Assembly (NCBI GenBank): GCA_944327845.1
Contig: CALVHN010000005.1
Span: forward strand, 1 to 64,000
Direction: 5' to 3'
DNA: 64,000 nucleotides
Source of the DNA: an uncultured Bacilli bacterium
GTDB taxonomy: Bacteria; Bacillota_I; Bacilli_A; RFN20; CAG-826
Shown: positions 1 through 10,300 of the stretch, piece after piece
Layout of the letters: every line of letters starts with the position of its first letter
How positions within the stretch are numbered: the first letter of the stretch is position 1
Position numbers and translations under genes: made by a program
Notes under the pieces: model-generated
What the model saw: the letters and a program-made list of their open reading frames with translations, nothing else
Told to the model about the DNA's origin: nothing
Databases searched by the model: none

Positions 1-458
1 AGGGAAGCATCCATGTTAGTCTTATGATATAATCCAGTTAACAAACATTTAATGTCTAGGAAACTGGGTACCTCTCACCATATTTTGTTAATACTTCTTT
101 TTTAAATGAAGATTTAAAAAAGAAGTTCATAAATCTTATTGAAAAAAGAATGGATAATTTTAAGGTATAAAAACTTCGTATTTAATTAAAAGTAAATCTA
201 ATTTATCTTAATTTAATTAAATATAAGTTTATATTTTTTGTAAGATTAGCAAGGATTTTTACATGAATAAGCTATATTTAATATTATTGAATATTATTCT
301 AATTTATATAATTTAACTAGATAAGAAGCAATTAATTTATCTTTTATGATTTCTACGTTTACTCATAAAGATCAATTAAGAACAAATAATGAACCTTATT
401 TTCTTCATTCATATCACTGTTATACTTTATATTAATTTTTAAGAAATAAAACACAACA
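1..458. other. AT-rich gene-poor region, possible gene remnant
   Basis: No intact gene is visible. An open stretch at about 60-170 on the plus strand reads like a protein tail (its last residues are LIEKRMDNFKV) but has no start and is closed upstream by TAG at 57-59. In another frame the bases at 37-105 read as PVNKHLMSRKLGTSHHI. These look like decayed or interrupted coding sequence rather than functional genes. A degenerate copy of the dispersed repeat (AGCAAGGATTTTT) lies near 247-259, just before an ATG at 263 that opens only a very short hydrophobic frame. Confidence 0.35.
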
Positions 459-513
459 TGTAAAATTTATTTCTCCAATGAACCCCGAAATTTGTACCTA
501 ATGAGGAGGATTC

Positions 514-1013
514 ATGAAATTAGACTGGGAAACCAAAAAGAAAATAATTCAGCAACACCTGAATGACAAATTACCGTTATGTGTATTGGCGAGAAAATAT
601 AATGTATCAAGGGCAAATTTAGATTACTTTTATTCATTCTACTTAAATGGGGAAGCGAAACTTTTCAAAAGCAATACTCGAATTTTACTTTTGAAGAAAA
701 AACCAAAGCTATTCAAAGAATACTAGATGGTGAAAGTCCAAGAAACGTTGCGATTGAACTTAAATTAAGCGGAGTTGGTGTCCTTAAAAAATGGAAGTCG
801 AATTATTTGCAAAATTCGAATAAAATCATAGACATTAGTAAAGGCAGAAAGAAAAAACATTTGTCTTCAAATTCTTCTTCTTTGAATAAAGCTGAAAGCG
901 TTGATATTAAAAAACTTAAAGAAGAAAATTTAAGACTAAGAGCAGAGATTGATTATTTAAAAAAATTGGAAGTTCTAATGGATATAGAGAGCCAAAGACA
1001 CAACAAAAAGTAG
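514..1013 (+). pseudogene. IS3-family orfA, frameshifted
   Basis: This encodes the DNA-binding half of an IS150-type transposase. A good RBS (GAGGAGG) precedes the ATG at 514. The first frame has a helix-turn-helix (LPLCVLARKYNVSRANLDYF) but stops at 726. Reading resumes in the -1 frame from about 660 as FTFEEKTKAIQRILDGE, a second HTH, and runs to TAG at 1011-1013, ending in the leucine-zipper-like KLKEENLRLRAEIDYLKKLE. The switch near 655-670 lies mid-gene, away from the usual orfA/orfB frameshift site, so I read it as mutational decay. The end carries CAAAAAG at 1004-1010, a plausible slippery site for the normal -1 fusion into orfB. Confidence 0.75.
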
Positions 1014-1869
1014 CCGTATCTATGTTCTTAGAGCTTTATATCCATTGGCTTTTACTTGATATTAGTAAAGTTTCTAAATCACTTTATTACTATCATTTAA
1101 AGCAAAGTCCATATCTTGATAAGAATGCAGTTATTGTTCAGGAAATTAAAAAAGCGTTTAAAGATTCAAAAAATACCTATGGTTATTGCAGAATTACCGC
1201 TATTTTGAAGAAAAATGGTTATATTGTTAATCACAAAAAGGTTTTGAAAATTATGAATCTTTTAGAATTTCATCCTGAACAAAAGAGAAGAAAAAAATAC
1301 TCCTCATATCAAGGTGATGTAGGCAAAAAATTCGGCAATCTTTTGAAACGCGATTTCAAAGCTTTGACTCCAAATGAGACATGGATGACAGATGTCACAG
1401 AATTTAAAATAAACGATGGAAAACTTTATTTATCGCCTTTTATTGATGGTTTTAATCAAGAAATTGTTGGGTACTCTATTTCAATAAGACCATCTATGGA
1501 ATTGATTCTACATTCATTTAAAAAGGCATTAGAAAATCAAGAAATATATAAAGGCGACAAACTAATAATTCATAGCGATCAAGGATGGCAATATCAAAAT
1601 CATATATTCAACGATGCCGTTAGTAAAATTGGGGCCGTGCAAAGTATGTCAAGGAAAGGAAATTGCAACGGAATGGTTTAATAGAAGGCTTCTTTGGACT
1701 TATGAAAAGTGAAATGTTTTATGGAAAAGGAAACGAGAAAAAATCATACGAAGAACTTAAAGTAGAAATAGAAAGTTATATAAATTTTTACAACAACGAA
1801 AGAATAAAACTTACATTAAAAGCTCTTAGTCCTGTACAATATAAAAATCAAATGTTACAAATAAATTAA
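1010..1869 (+). pseudogene. IS3-family orfB transposase, frameshifted
   Basis: This is the catalytic half of the transposase, with an RNase H-like DDE integrase core (rve). The HTH_21-like lead (DSKNTYGYCRITAILKKNGY) is followed by the first Asp in WMTDVTEF and the second in IIHSDQGWQYQ. The frame then breaks at about 1665-1680: SMSRKGNCN should continue into NGLIEGFFG, which contains the catalytic Glu, but that stretch is in a different frame (1663-1869). One base appears to be missing between the second Asp and the Glu, so neither fragment has the full triad. The natural entry is by -1 frameshift from orfA rather than from the ATG at 1022. Confidence 0.75.
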
Positions 1870-1979
1870 TAGGAAAAATTTTGGGTTTCATGGGGGTTTT
1901 GCACAGATTTTAAAAAAATAAAAGATAATTAATTCTTTATATTTTTAAAAATTAAAGTATTTAAATTAACTTTTTCTTG

Positions 1980-2018
<39 letters not shown>

Positions 2019-2152
2019 TCGTTCTTGTTAAAATGTTTAATATCGGTTCATTAATAACTGATTTTATTTGGTAAAGGATTAAAAGTTTAATAAAAATTAC
2101 TCAAATAAACTGCTTTTTAAAAGATTTAATCAATAGTGAGAAGGAGAAAATT

Positions 2153-3703
2153 ATGAAAACAAAAAATATTTTAGTATTTTGTCTAGCTTTATTAGCAATA
2201 AGTTCATGTGGAGATAATTCAAATAATAATGATAATCCAGGAGAAACACCAGTTGTGCCAGTACTTACTCCTAAAGAAACATTTTTAAAAGCAAAGAATA
2301 ATATACAATCATTAAAAGGCTACTCATATACAGATTCTTTAGAAGTAAAAGTAGATACATCCTTAGATGATAATTTAGATTCTATTGGAATTAAAAACGG
2401 AACAGTTAATTACTCATCAACTTATGAAATAAATAAAGTTTCTTATTATCAGTTAAATGGAGCTTTATTTTTTGATGGAGAAAGATATGAAATCGATAAA
2501 GATAATACAAAAAGAACAATTGATTTAAAAGAAGATGGTTCATTAAAGAAAATTAAGGAAAATGATATTAATGAAAATGAAACTTCAACTTTTGCAAAGG
2601 CAATTTTTGAATATGATGATTCAAAAATAAAAGATGTCACTAAAGATGGAAATGTTTATACCATTATAACGACTGTTTCAGCTTCAACTGTCATTGAAGA
2701 TGCCATAAATATTATTGATAGTAATATAGTAAGAAATATAGTAGGGAAGGATTATCCTTCTTTAACTCCTAATTACACATTAACTGCAACGATTGAAAAT
2801 GATTTAATTAAAACTTTTAATTATTCGTTTAATTTAACAGTCTTAGGTCAAACTCTTGAAATAGATTATTCTTTAAACTTTAGTAATTATGAAGATAAAG
2901 AACCAAGTCTTCCATCAAATATACCTGGAATTAGTATATCTGATGAGGAACTAAAAAATGATATTAATGAATTAAACAATTATTTAAGTGAATTTAGAAA
3001 TTTAGAAAGAAGCGGTTATGAATATAAAAGCGTAGTTGACATTGATTTTATGGAAGGAGGGACGCTTTTTGTAAATGATGTTTCAACTACTATTCAAGGT
3101 GAAACAAAAAGAATATTAAATAATTCTAATGTATATTATGAAAATAGAGTAGAAATGGATACATCTATGCCTGATTTTGATTCAGAGGATTACGAAAGAT
3201 ATAGAGTCAAAACCTTAGGTAATAAAGTATATGATGTAGAAAATAAATTATTTGGGGATGAAGTGACAGAGGTTTTATCTCCTTTAGCAAGTGATGAATA
3301 CTATTTCTTAATTGGTAATTTAACTACTTCAGACTTATTTTATATTTTAGATAATATAAACGAAGATAATTCATATGAAGTAGTCTTAAACGATCAAGGA
3401 GTCAATAAAATATTAGAGTTTATTGAAAATAATTCAAGAATGGATGTAAATTTAAAAACTAATGAATCTCCTTTAGGTGAATATAAAGACTTAGAGTATG
3501 AGACTGCTGTTATTAATTTTGAAATTTTAAATAACAATTTAAATAAAATTAATATAAATATAGAAGGAGAATTTAATACAGTAATTTCAAATTATAAAAC
3601 GTCAGGTTTGGCTGATTTTAATATTAGTTTGGTAATAGAAATTGATAATTCATTAGCAGAAAAATATGAAATTCCTGAGAATGAAAGTGATATAAATATT
3701 TAA
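2153..3703 (+). CDS. Lipoprotein of unknown function
   Basis: The 516-residue protein has a lipoprotein signal peptide: a short basic start (MKTKN), a hydrophobic core and a lipobox ending AISSC at about residue 20. A low-complexity Asn/Asp linker follows. The rest is rich in beta-prone, acidic and Asn residues and has no motif I recognise. It begins with KETFLKAKNNIQSLKGYSYT, reminiscent of LolA/LppX-type lipoproteins that start with an averaging helix followed by a curved sheet; this is a fold guess only. The RBS is GAAGGAGA. It should be anchored to the outer face of the membrane. The TA tract upstream may influence expression. Confidence 0.75.
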   Translation: MKTKNILVFCLALLAISSCGDNSNNNDNPGETPVVPVLTPKETFLKAKNNIQSLKGYSYTDSLEVKVDTSLDDNLDSIGIKNGTVNYSSTYEINKVSYYQLNGALFFDGERYEIDKDNTKRTIDLKEDGSLKKIKENDINENETSTFAKAIFEYDDSKIKDVTKDGNVYTIITTVSASTVIEDAINIIDSNIVRNIVGKDYPSLTPNYTLTATIENDLIKTFNYSFNLTVLGQTLEIDYSLNFSNYEDKEPSLPSNIPGISISDEELKNDINELNNYLSEFRNLERSGYEYKSVVDIDFMEGGTLFVNDVSTTIQGETKRILNNSNVYYENRVEMDTSMPDFDSEDYERYRVKTLGNKVYDVENKLFGDEVTEVLSPLASDEYYFLIGNLTTSDLFYILDNINEDNSYEVVLNDQGVNKILEFIENNSRMDVNLKTNESPLGEYKDLEYETAVINFEILNNNLNKININIEGEFNTVISNYKTSGLADFNISLVIEIDNSLAEKYEIPENESDINI

Positions 3704-3828
3704 TCTTTACTAATAATTATTTTCTTCTAATAGATAAATATAGTTTTTCATCGGCCAATTTTTAAATTTATTTTTTGCTTATAATAAAAAGTTTATAATT
3801 AAATAAACAACAAAGGAGAGATAATTTT

Positions 3829-4014
3829 ATGATTGGAACTGCAATTCAAAGAGGGAATTATGTTTATGTTTATGATGAGAAAAATCATCAACTATATTCT
3901 CAATTTGGTGAACTTTATGGTTTTACTGGTTCAACAGTATCTATTAAAAGAAATAATTATGTTTATATGTATGATGAAAAAGGTCGCCAAACTGGATCTC
4001 ATTATTGTAAATAA
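3829..4014 (+). CDS. Small two-repeat protein of unknown function
   Basis: The 61-residue product is made of two similar units: RGNYVYVYDEKNHQLYSQFG and RNNYVYMYDEKGRQTGSHY. Each reads as a short beta-meander with a Tyr-Val-Tyr strand and a DEK(G/N)xQ turn. A strong RBS (AAAGGAGAG) lies about nine bases before the ATG, and the repeat structure argues that it is real despite its size. It has no signal peptide or membrane segment. From memory, similar tiny YVYVYD-type proteins occur in unrelated bacteria, with no function known to me. An overlapping frame starting at 3833 is a shadow. Confidence 0.7.
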   Translation: MIGTAIQRGNYVYVYDEKNHQLYSQFGELYGFTGSTVSIKRNNYVYMYDEKGRQTGSHYCK

Positions 4015-4050
4015 TAAATATAATAAAAAATAATTTATTTTATATTTATT
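4013..4050 (+). terminator. AT-only hairpin after the small two-repeat gene
   Basis: AATAAATATAA (4013-4023) pairs perfectly with TTATATTTATT (4040-4050) around a 16-base A/T loop. With no GC pairs and no clear U-run it would be a weak terminator. Confidence 0.3.
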
Positions 4051-4060
4051 AAGTTAAATT

Positions 4061-4094
4061 TTTAAAAACCTTACAAAACTATAATATTTTTTGA
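4061..4094 (-). repeat. Dispersed intergenic repeat, copy 1
   Basis: Read on the minus strand, this has an A6 box, then a TATTAT spacer, then AGTTTTGTAAGGTTTTT. It matches the copies at 14925, 46707, 55883 and 63826. It lies about 45 bp beyond the stop of the small two-repeat gene. Confidence 0.55.
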
Positions 4095-4266
4095 AATTTT
4101 TGGAATTTTATTTTTAAAATTTACCTCTTTATTTAAAATAATCTTAATTAATTTACAAGATATAAAATTTTTTTGTAATTTATATCAAAAAAACGAGCAA
4201 TTAATTTTGCTTAATGATATACTATATTCATATTTTAAATAAATTTTCGTTTTGAAATCTATTTAA

Positions 4267-4322
4267 CTACCTTTATAGATAATAGGAGGAATTGCCATTA
4301 GGTAGAAAAAAATAAATGGCAA
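4267..4322 (+). promoter_or_regulatory. Structured 5' leader with competing inverted repeats
   Basis: TTGCCATT (4292-4299) can pair with AATGGCAA (4315-4322), and CTACCT (4267-4272) with AGGTAG (4300-4305). The two pairings compete because AGGTAG lies in the loop of the first. The second encloses a strong GGAGG at 4285-4289 that is too far from the GH3 ATG (4332) to serve it directly. A seven-codon TTG-started frame (4292-4315) is possible but its spacing to GGAGG is only two bases. This could be an attenuator or translational switch; no known riboswitch class is recognised. Confidence 0.35.
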
Positions 4323-4331
4323 AGAGATAAT

Positions 4332-7301
4332 ATGAATAAATTTGCGAAAGTTGTTCTCAATTTCGCTCTCATTGGAATTGTTACAGCCGGCATTGTTATT
4401 GGAAACAAGATCGCTTTTCAGTTCGAGAACGAAATAAACACACTTCTTGCTCCACCAATTGTTGATGAAGAAACAGTTGAAGCTTCTTCTCAACTTGGAC
4501 AAGATATGTCAAAACGTATTATGGAAGAAGGAGCAGTAATGCTTCAAAATAAGGATAATACCTTACCTTTAGATTATAATACTGATAAAAAAGTCAACGT
4601 TTTTGGTTGGGGATCGGTTGACTGGGTTTATGGAAGTGAAGGTTACAATGCTTCTGGAGGTGTAGCTCCTGAAGATGATGATTTTTCAAAGAATGTTGAT
4701 ATCTATAAAGCATTAAATAAATATGGAATTCAATATAATCAACGCTTATATGATATGTATTATCAATATCAAAAACCAAATCATCAATCAGCAAATTTAA
4801 AAGGTACACATATTTCAACAGTAACACCTTTAATTGATCCAAAAATTGATGATAAAAATTATTATAGTGATGAATTATTAAATTATTCAAAATCTTTCTC
4901 TGATACAGCGATAGTTGTTATTCGAAGAATGGCTGGAGAAGGAATGAACTGTAATCCAAGTGCTCAAGAAAAGAAAGGACCTGGATCGATGAATGATTAC
5001 ACTCGACATTATTTAGAAATTTCGACCGAAGAAGAAGCTTTACTTAAATATTGTGGAGAAAACTTTAAAAAAGTTATTGTTTTATTAAATGTTTCTAATC
5101 CATTTGAATGTGGATTCTTAGAAACTATTCCAGGAATTGATGCTGCATTTTATATCGGATTTACCGGAACAAGAGGCGTAGAAGCTTTACCAAAACTTTT
5201 ATATGGTGATGTATCTCCTTCTGGAAGACTTGCTGATATTTTCCCTTATGATGCTTTTACTAATCCAGCAAATGTCTTTTTAGGTGGATTAACTTATACA
5301 GATAATGGAACTTCCTATACAGATTTTGTTGAAAATATTTATGTTGGATATAAATGGTTTGAAACTGCAGATGTTGAAGGAATATGGAGCAATGTTAGCA
5401 ATAATTTTGGAACAGGATATGATGGAGTAGTTCAATATCCTTTTGGATATGGTGCATCATATAATGATTATTCTTGGAGAGTAAAAGAAATATCTTTAGC
5501 TCCAGGAAGTAGTGTTGATGATAATACTAAACTTTCAATTACAGTAAGTGTTACTAATAATGGTAATGTTCCAGGAAGAGATGTTGTTGAAGTATATTTA
5601 ACCGCTCCTTATACTGATGGCGAAATTGAAAAATCAGCAGTTTCTTTAATCGGTTTTAATAAAACTAATATTATTGAACCAAAAGCAACACAAGATGTTG
5701 TTGTTGAAATTGATTGTAGCGATTTTGCTTCTTATGATTGTTATGATAAGAATAATAATGATTTTAAAGGATATGAAATTGAAGCTGGTGAATATAGTTT
5801 AAAATTAATGACTGATTCTCATCATATTAAAGAAGTTGGCTATAATACTGAAACCATTCCAGGAGAATTTAAATATAAAGTTGACAAAGACATTCAAATA
5901 AAAACTGATAAAGTAACTGGAAAAGAAGTTAATAATAAATTTACTGGAGAAGATGCTCTTGATATGACTCCAATCGATGCAAATGATGGAGATTTTGTTG
6001 CTGATATTCCTTGGTTTACAAGAGAAAATTTCATGAAACCTGAGGATTTTGCATCGAATTATAAAAAAAGAGCAATAACTCCTTCAGCAGTTGATCAAAA
6101 CTATGATGCTGAAAGAGCTAAAGCTTGGGATAATGCTACAGTTGATGAATATGGTAACGAAATTGAAGTTGATAAAGTTACTTGGGGTGCTAACAATGGT
6201 TTATCTTTAACTACAGGTGGTGGTTCAATTAGTGAATTAGGAAGAAAATTAGGAGCAGATTATAATGATCCTGATTGGGAACCTTTATTAGATCAATTAG
6301 TAATTAGTGAAATAATTAATGTTATTAATAATTATTATGGTACAAAAGCAATGCCTTCAGTTGGAAAACCTGCTTTAGCAGATTATGATGGACCTGCACA
6401 AATTAAAGGCTTTGTTAGTGGACCTAGAGGAACAGGTTATCCAACAATGGTAGTTATAGCTCAAACTTGGAATCCAAATTTAGCTTATGAATTTGGTAAA
6501 GCATATGGTGATGATATGAAATCACTTGGTGTTAGTGGAGTTTGGGGATGGGCAATTGATACTCATCGTACATCTTTCTTTGGAAGAAATCATGAATCTC
6601 CTTCAGAAGATGCAACTTTAGCTGGAACTATTATTAAAAATGCAGTTAAAGGTGTTTCAACAAGAGGAAGATATACTTTCTTAAAACACTTTGCTTTATA
6701 TGGTTATAATGGAACTAATACTTGGGTAACTGAACAAGCTTTAAGAGAAAACTATCTTAGACCATTTAGAGAAGCAATTGTTGAAGGTGGAGCATTAGGT
6801 ATAATGACTACTTATCAAGGAGTTGGAGCAGAACACTCTGAAACAACATTTGCTTTATTACATGGTGTATTAAGAGATGAATGGGATTTTAAAGGCGCTA
6901 TTACTACCGATTATATCGGTAATAGAGCTTGGATCGATTCGTTACTTAGATGTGGTGGAAATTTAGGAATGGGTGTTTCTCTTGGTTCATTAAGTGGAGT
7001 CACTTATGATGAAAATTCTTCACCTCGTTTACAATATCGTTTAAGAGAAGCAATGCATCAATTGTTATATATGTGGTTACATGCTGACTATTATGAACAA
7101 CAATATTTATTAAACCCAGATAAAAATGATAATTTTATTTCATCTGTTTCAATTAATTCTTGGGTTTGGTGGAAACCAATGCTTTATTCAATTGATATCT
7201 TTGCTTTCATTTTACTTGGATTATGGGCAGTACTTGTAATTATTAGTGTTGCTTGGAAGAAGAGTGAAATCGAAGAAATTTTCCCAGGAGCAATATATTA
7301 A
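4332..7301 (+). CDS. Membrane-anchored GH3 beta-glucosidase, swapped domain order
   Basis: This is a glycoside hydrolase family 3 enzyme of 989 residues, expected to release terminal beta-linked sugars outside the cell. The alpha/beta sandwich domain comes first (EEGAVMLQNKDNTLPL, then GDVSPSGRLADIFP and YPFGYGASYNDYSW), next a fibronectin III-like domain (LSITVSVTNNGNVPGRDVVE), and last the TIM-barrel domain, with RNHESPSEDATLAG, KHFA (Lys785) and the presumed nucleophile Asp860 in TTDYIG. The usual GH3 order is barrel first; the reversed order is known from Ruminococcus albus and Butyrivibrio enzymes. A hydrophobic segment at each end (residues 5-27 and about 955-980) suggests two membrane anchors. 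It lies 30 bp upstream of, and probably in one operon with, the next gene. Confidence 0.88.
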   Translation: MNKFAKVVLNFALIGIVTAGIVIGNKIAFQFENEINTLLAPPIVDEETVEASSQLGQDMSKRIMEEGAVMLQNKDNTLPLDYNTDKKVNVFGWGSVDWVYGSEGYNASGGVAPEDDDFSKNVDIYKALNKYGIQYNQRLYDMYYQYQKPNHQSANLKGTHISTVTPLIDPKIDDKNYYSDELLNYSKSFSDTAIVVIRRMAGEGMNCNPSAQEKKGPGSMNDYTRHYLEISTEEEALLKYCGENFKKVIVLLNVSNPFECGFLETIPGIDAAFYIGFTGTRGVEALPKLLYGDVSPSGRLADIFPYDAFTNPANVFLGGLTYTDNGTSYTDFVENIYVGYKWFETADVEGIWSNVSNNFGTGYDGVVQYPFGYGASYNDYSWRVKEISLAPGSSVDDNTKLSITVSVTNNGNVPGRDVVEVYLTAPYTDGEIEKSAVSLIGFNKTNIIEPKATQDVVVEIDCSDFASYDCYDKNNNDFKGYEIEAGEYSLKLMTDSHHIKEVGYNTETIPGEFKYKVDKDIQIKTDKVTGKEVNNKFTGEDALDMTPIDANDGDFVADIPWFTRENFMKPEDFASNYKKRAITPSAVDQNYDAERAKAWDNATVDEYGNEIEVDKVTWGANNGLSLTTGGGSISELGRKLGADYNDPDWEPLLDQLVISEIINVINNYYGTKAMPSVGKPALADYDGPAQIKGFVSGPRGTGYPTMVVIAQTWNPNLAYEFGKAYGDDMKSLGVSGVWGWAIDTHRTSFFGRNHESPSEDATLAGTIIKNAVKGVSTRGRYTFLKHFALYGYNGTNTWVTEQALRENYLRPFREAIVEGGALGIMTTYQGVGAEHSETTFALLHGVLRDEWDFKGAITTDYIGNRAWIDSLLRCGGNLGMGVSLGSLSGVTYDENSSPRLQYRLREAMHQLLYMWLHADYYEQQYLLNPDKNDNFISSVSINSWVWWKPMLYSIDIFAFILLGLWAVLVIISVAWKKSEIEEIFPGAIY

Positions 7302-7331
7302 TTGCTTATATAAATAAAGGAAATAATAATT

Positions 7332-10300
7332 ATGAGTAGAAATAAATCAAGAAAGGCCGTAATGACATTATTAACAGTTGCTGCGATTATTGCTGGAATT
7401 GGAGCATCTGCTGGAATAATTGTTCCTTCTTATCTTGAATGGAAGGAATATTACGATAGGGCCGAAGAAGAAAAAGAATATCAAGAATATTTAAATAGTT
7501 TACCTTTAGAATTTTTAGGAATCTCTGCAGAACTTAGCGATTCTGTAAGTTATTTTGATAACGGAAAAGCAAATCCTCAACCAGAAGATTTTACCGTTAC
7601 CGCTCATTTTACTGAAAAAGGTAAAAACTTTGATGAAATTTTAATGGCTGCAGATTATTCAATTGATGTTCCTGATAATTTTGCTTTAGATGGTGGAACT
7701 ATTACTGTTTCTTATACTTATACTCCTGTTGTTGGAGAAAATGAAGATCCAAAGGATCCAATCACTAAAACAGCAAGTATTGAAATTAAACTAATTGATG
7801 TTATTCCTTCAAGTATTAGGGTTATTTCTGATCCTTATCGAATTTATTATCAAGAAGGTATGACTTTTGAAAAAGAAGGAATGGAAGTTGAAGTTATTTA
7901 TAATGATGGTTCAACTCGTATTTTAGATTTTAGTGAAATTAATGTTGATACAACTACTGCATTAACTACTGAAAATGAAACAATAAAAGTTGGTTATGAG
8001 TTAGGAGATATTTCTTTGTCTACTGATTTAGATATTAGCGTTGTTAAAGAAGCAGACTATGATGAAGGAAGTATTTTATCACTTGAAGTTACTGATTTTG
8101 ATTCAATTAATGAAGGTAGTATAGTTTCAGATTTAAAACTTAATGTTAGAGGTGAATTCACTAGTGGAAATAGAATAACGCTAAATGAAGATCAATATTC
8201 TGTTAGTGGAAATGTTGAAAGAGCAACATTTAATAAAAAATGTATCGTCACTGTTGCTTCAACTGAAAATGCAAATATTGTTACTAGATTTAGTATTAAA
8301 GTTATTAATGGTTTAGAAGCTGAAAATTCTTCAACTCCTGAATTAACTACAAAAACTGTAGATGGTTATAATTCTTCATTTAATGGTGATTTAGTAAGTG
8401 TAGGAAATGTTTCAGGAATTGAAGTTGATAAAGAAATAAGCTTAACATTTAATCTTAATTCTTCAACTTTAGCTAAACCTAAATTATATTTAAGAGCTTC
8501 AAACAGAAACTTTACTCGTGATGAAAATCAAAATTATGTTTCAAATGATTTATATCTTAAAGATGCAATGAAGATTGAAATTAATGGAAGAGAAGTTTTA
8601 GTTCCTAATGATCTTAAACTTAGTAAATATAAAACATTAAGTGCAAATGAATTTGATAAATATGTATTTGAAACAATTTTAATGCCTTCATTAGTATTAA
8701 ATAATGGCGATAATACAATTACTCTTACCTTTAATAAGGATGCAAAATTATTTATCGATTCTTTATATTTTGAAAATGGTGAAAATGCAACTTACATTTC
8801 TTCATCTAGTGATTTAATTGTTAATTCAGCAATGCAAAATCAAAATTCAGAAATGGTTGCTTCAACTGTTGTTGATTGGAATGTAATAGAGGGTTATGCT
8901 CATGGATTATGTACCGATGGAAGATATATTTACATGGTTCATACATCTTATTCGAATTCTTTAAGACCTGTTTGGGTTTCAAAAATTGATCCTGAAAATA
9001 ATGAAATTATTGCTACTTCTCAAAGAATGGAAGAAATAACAACAGAAGATTATGCTGGTATCTCTTATTATGATGGTAAGGTCATTTTATTAAAGAGCGA
9101 TGGAAAGATGCTTGCTGCAGATGTTGAAACATTTAGTAGTGAAACTGTCTTTACTGAATATAATGGATTAGTTTTTGAAGGAAGTGAAAATACTTTATTT
9201 AAAGATTTATTCTATTCTGAATCAAGAAAAGTTTATGCAACTTTATCTGGAAATACGATTTTACTTTTCAATGAAAATTTAGAACTTTCTAATACAATAA
9301 GTGTTCCTAATGATCTTGGAAATGTTAAAAGATTAACTGCAGATAATAATTATATTTATGTTTTATATTCTAGCAATGGATTATATGAACCTAATATAAA
9401 TATTTATGATTATGATGGTAATTTTGTCGGAAGAACAAGAATTCCAATAATTTTAGGTGATTTAAATACTCCATATCCAGAAAACTCTAGTGTTCAAGGT
9501 ATAGTTATGTATGGCGATGATTTATATGTAACTATTTCTAGATGGAATAAAAATGGCGTTAACTACGATGGATTTAAACTTCTTAAATTATCTGTTCCTG
9601 ATATAACCGATGATATTGAAGCTAAACTTAATTTTGGTGAATATTTAAATGCATGTACTGATGCAAGTGTTGAGCCAAAATTAACTGCTACTCCTTTATC
9701 AGGAGCTTATGGTCAAGTTGAGACTAATTTAAGCGGAACAATATATTCAATGGGTGTAGTTAGTGATGGAGAATATGTTTATTATGCAGTAAATGGTGGT
9801 GGTAATAGCAATGCTACAATAATAAAAACTACAATTTCAGGTGATTTTGTTACAAAGAGTGCAACATTTAGTTGTAATACTGCGGGTACTGCTGGAGATA
9901 ATGCAAGATTATTTATTAAAGATGGTAAGCTTTATATGATTGGCTATCCTGATATTTATTCAATTGACTTAGATAGGTTTGATAATAATTGTACTTTAAA
10001 TAAAGATGAAGAGATTGATTTAAGTGTCCCTTATGATAATCCATTTGCTGCTTATTATAACGATAATAAAAATCTTACCTTTATTTTAAGTAGATCTAAA
10101 AAGGTTTATCTAAAAAACAATGATGGTTCAAATAAAGAATTATTTACTCCAACTTATAGCGGAATGAATGCATCATCTTTATTTGGTGATGATAATTATT
10201 TATATGTTTCATATAGTGTAAATAGCCAAGGTGTCTTACCAATTGATGTTTATACTTATGAAGGGGTAAAAGTTAGAACCTTTACAATTAGCGGAATTAA

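Larger units (their letters stand above)
459..1905 (+). mobile_element. Degenerate IS3-family (IS150-like) insertion sequence
   Basis: An orfA/orfB transposase pair is bracketed by imperfect inverted repeats. The left copy at 478-500 begins ATGAACCCCGAAATTT and the right copy at 1870-1891 is the complement of ATGAAACCCAAAATTTT with one gap. The outer ends (near 459 and 1905) are set by TG/CA-like termini and are uncertain; I see no clear target duplication. The length of about 1.45 kb fits the IS3 family. Both reading frames carry frameshifts, so the element should not transpose unaided. Confidence 0.75.
4015..4331. other. Intergenic leader region before the GH3 gene
   Basis: This stretch of about 317 bp has no gene. 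It holds a weak hairpin, one inverted copy of the dispersed repeat (4061-4094), a candidate promoter area around 4205-4240 (TTGCTT, TATACT) and a structured leader next to the GH3 start. Confidence 0.5.

Noticed and set aside
2449-2640. Minus-strand frame inside the lipoprotein gene
   Set aside because: It lies wholly within a well-supported CDS, has no RBS and shows a low-complexity composition typical of antisense frames.
3833-4033. Alternative frame over the small two-repeat gene
   Set aside because: The frame at 3829 has internal repeats and better spacing to AAAGGAG; this one reads as random hydrophobic sequence.
4594-4890. 98-codon minus-strand frame within the GH3 gene
   Set aside because: It is the antisense shadow of a conserved domain; its His/Leu/Asn-rich composition has no family features.
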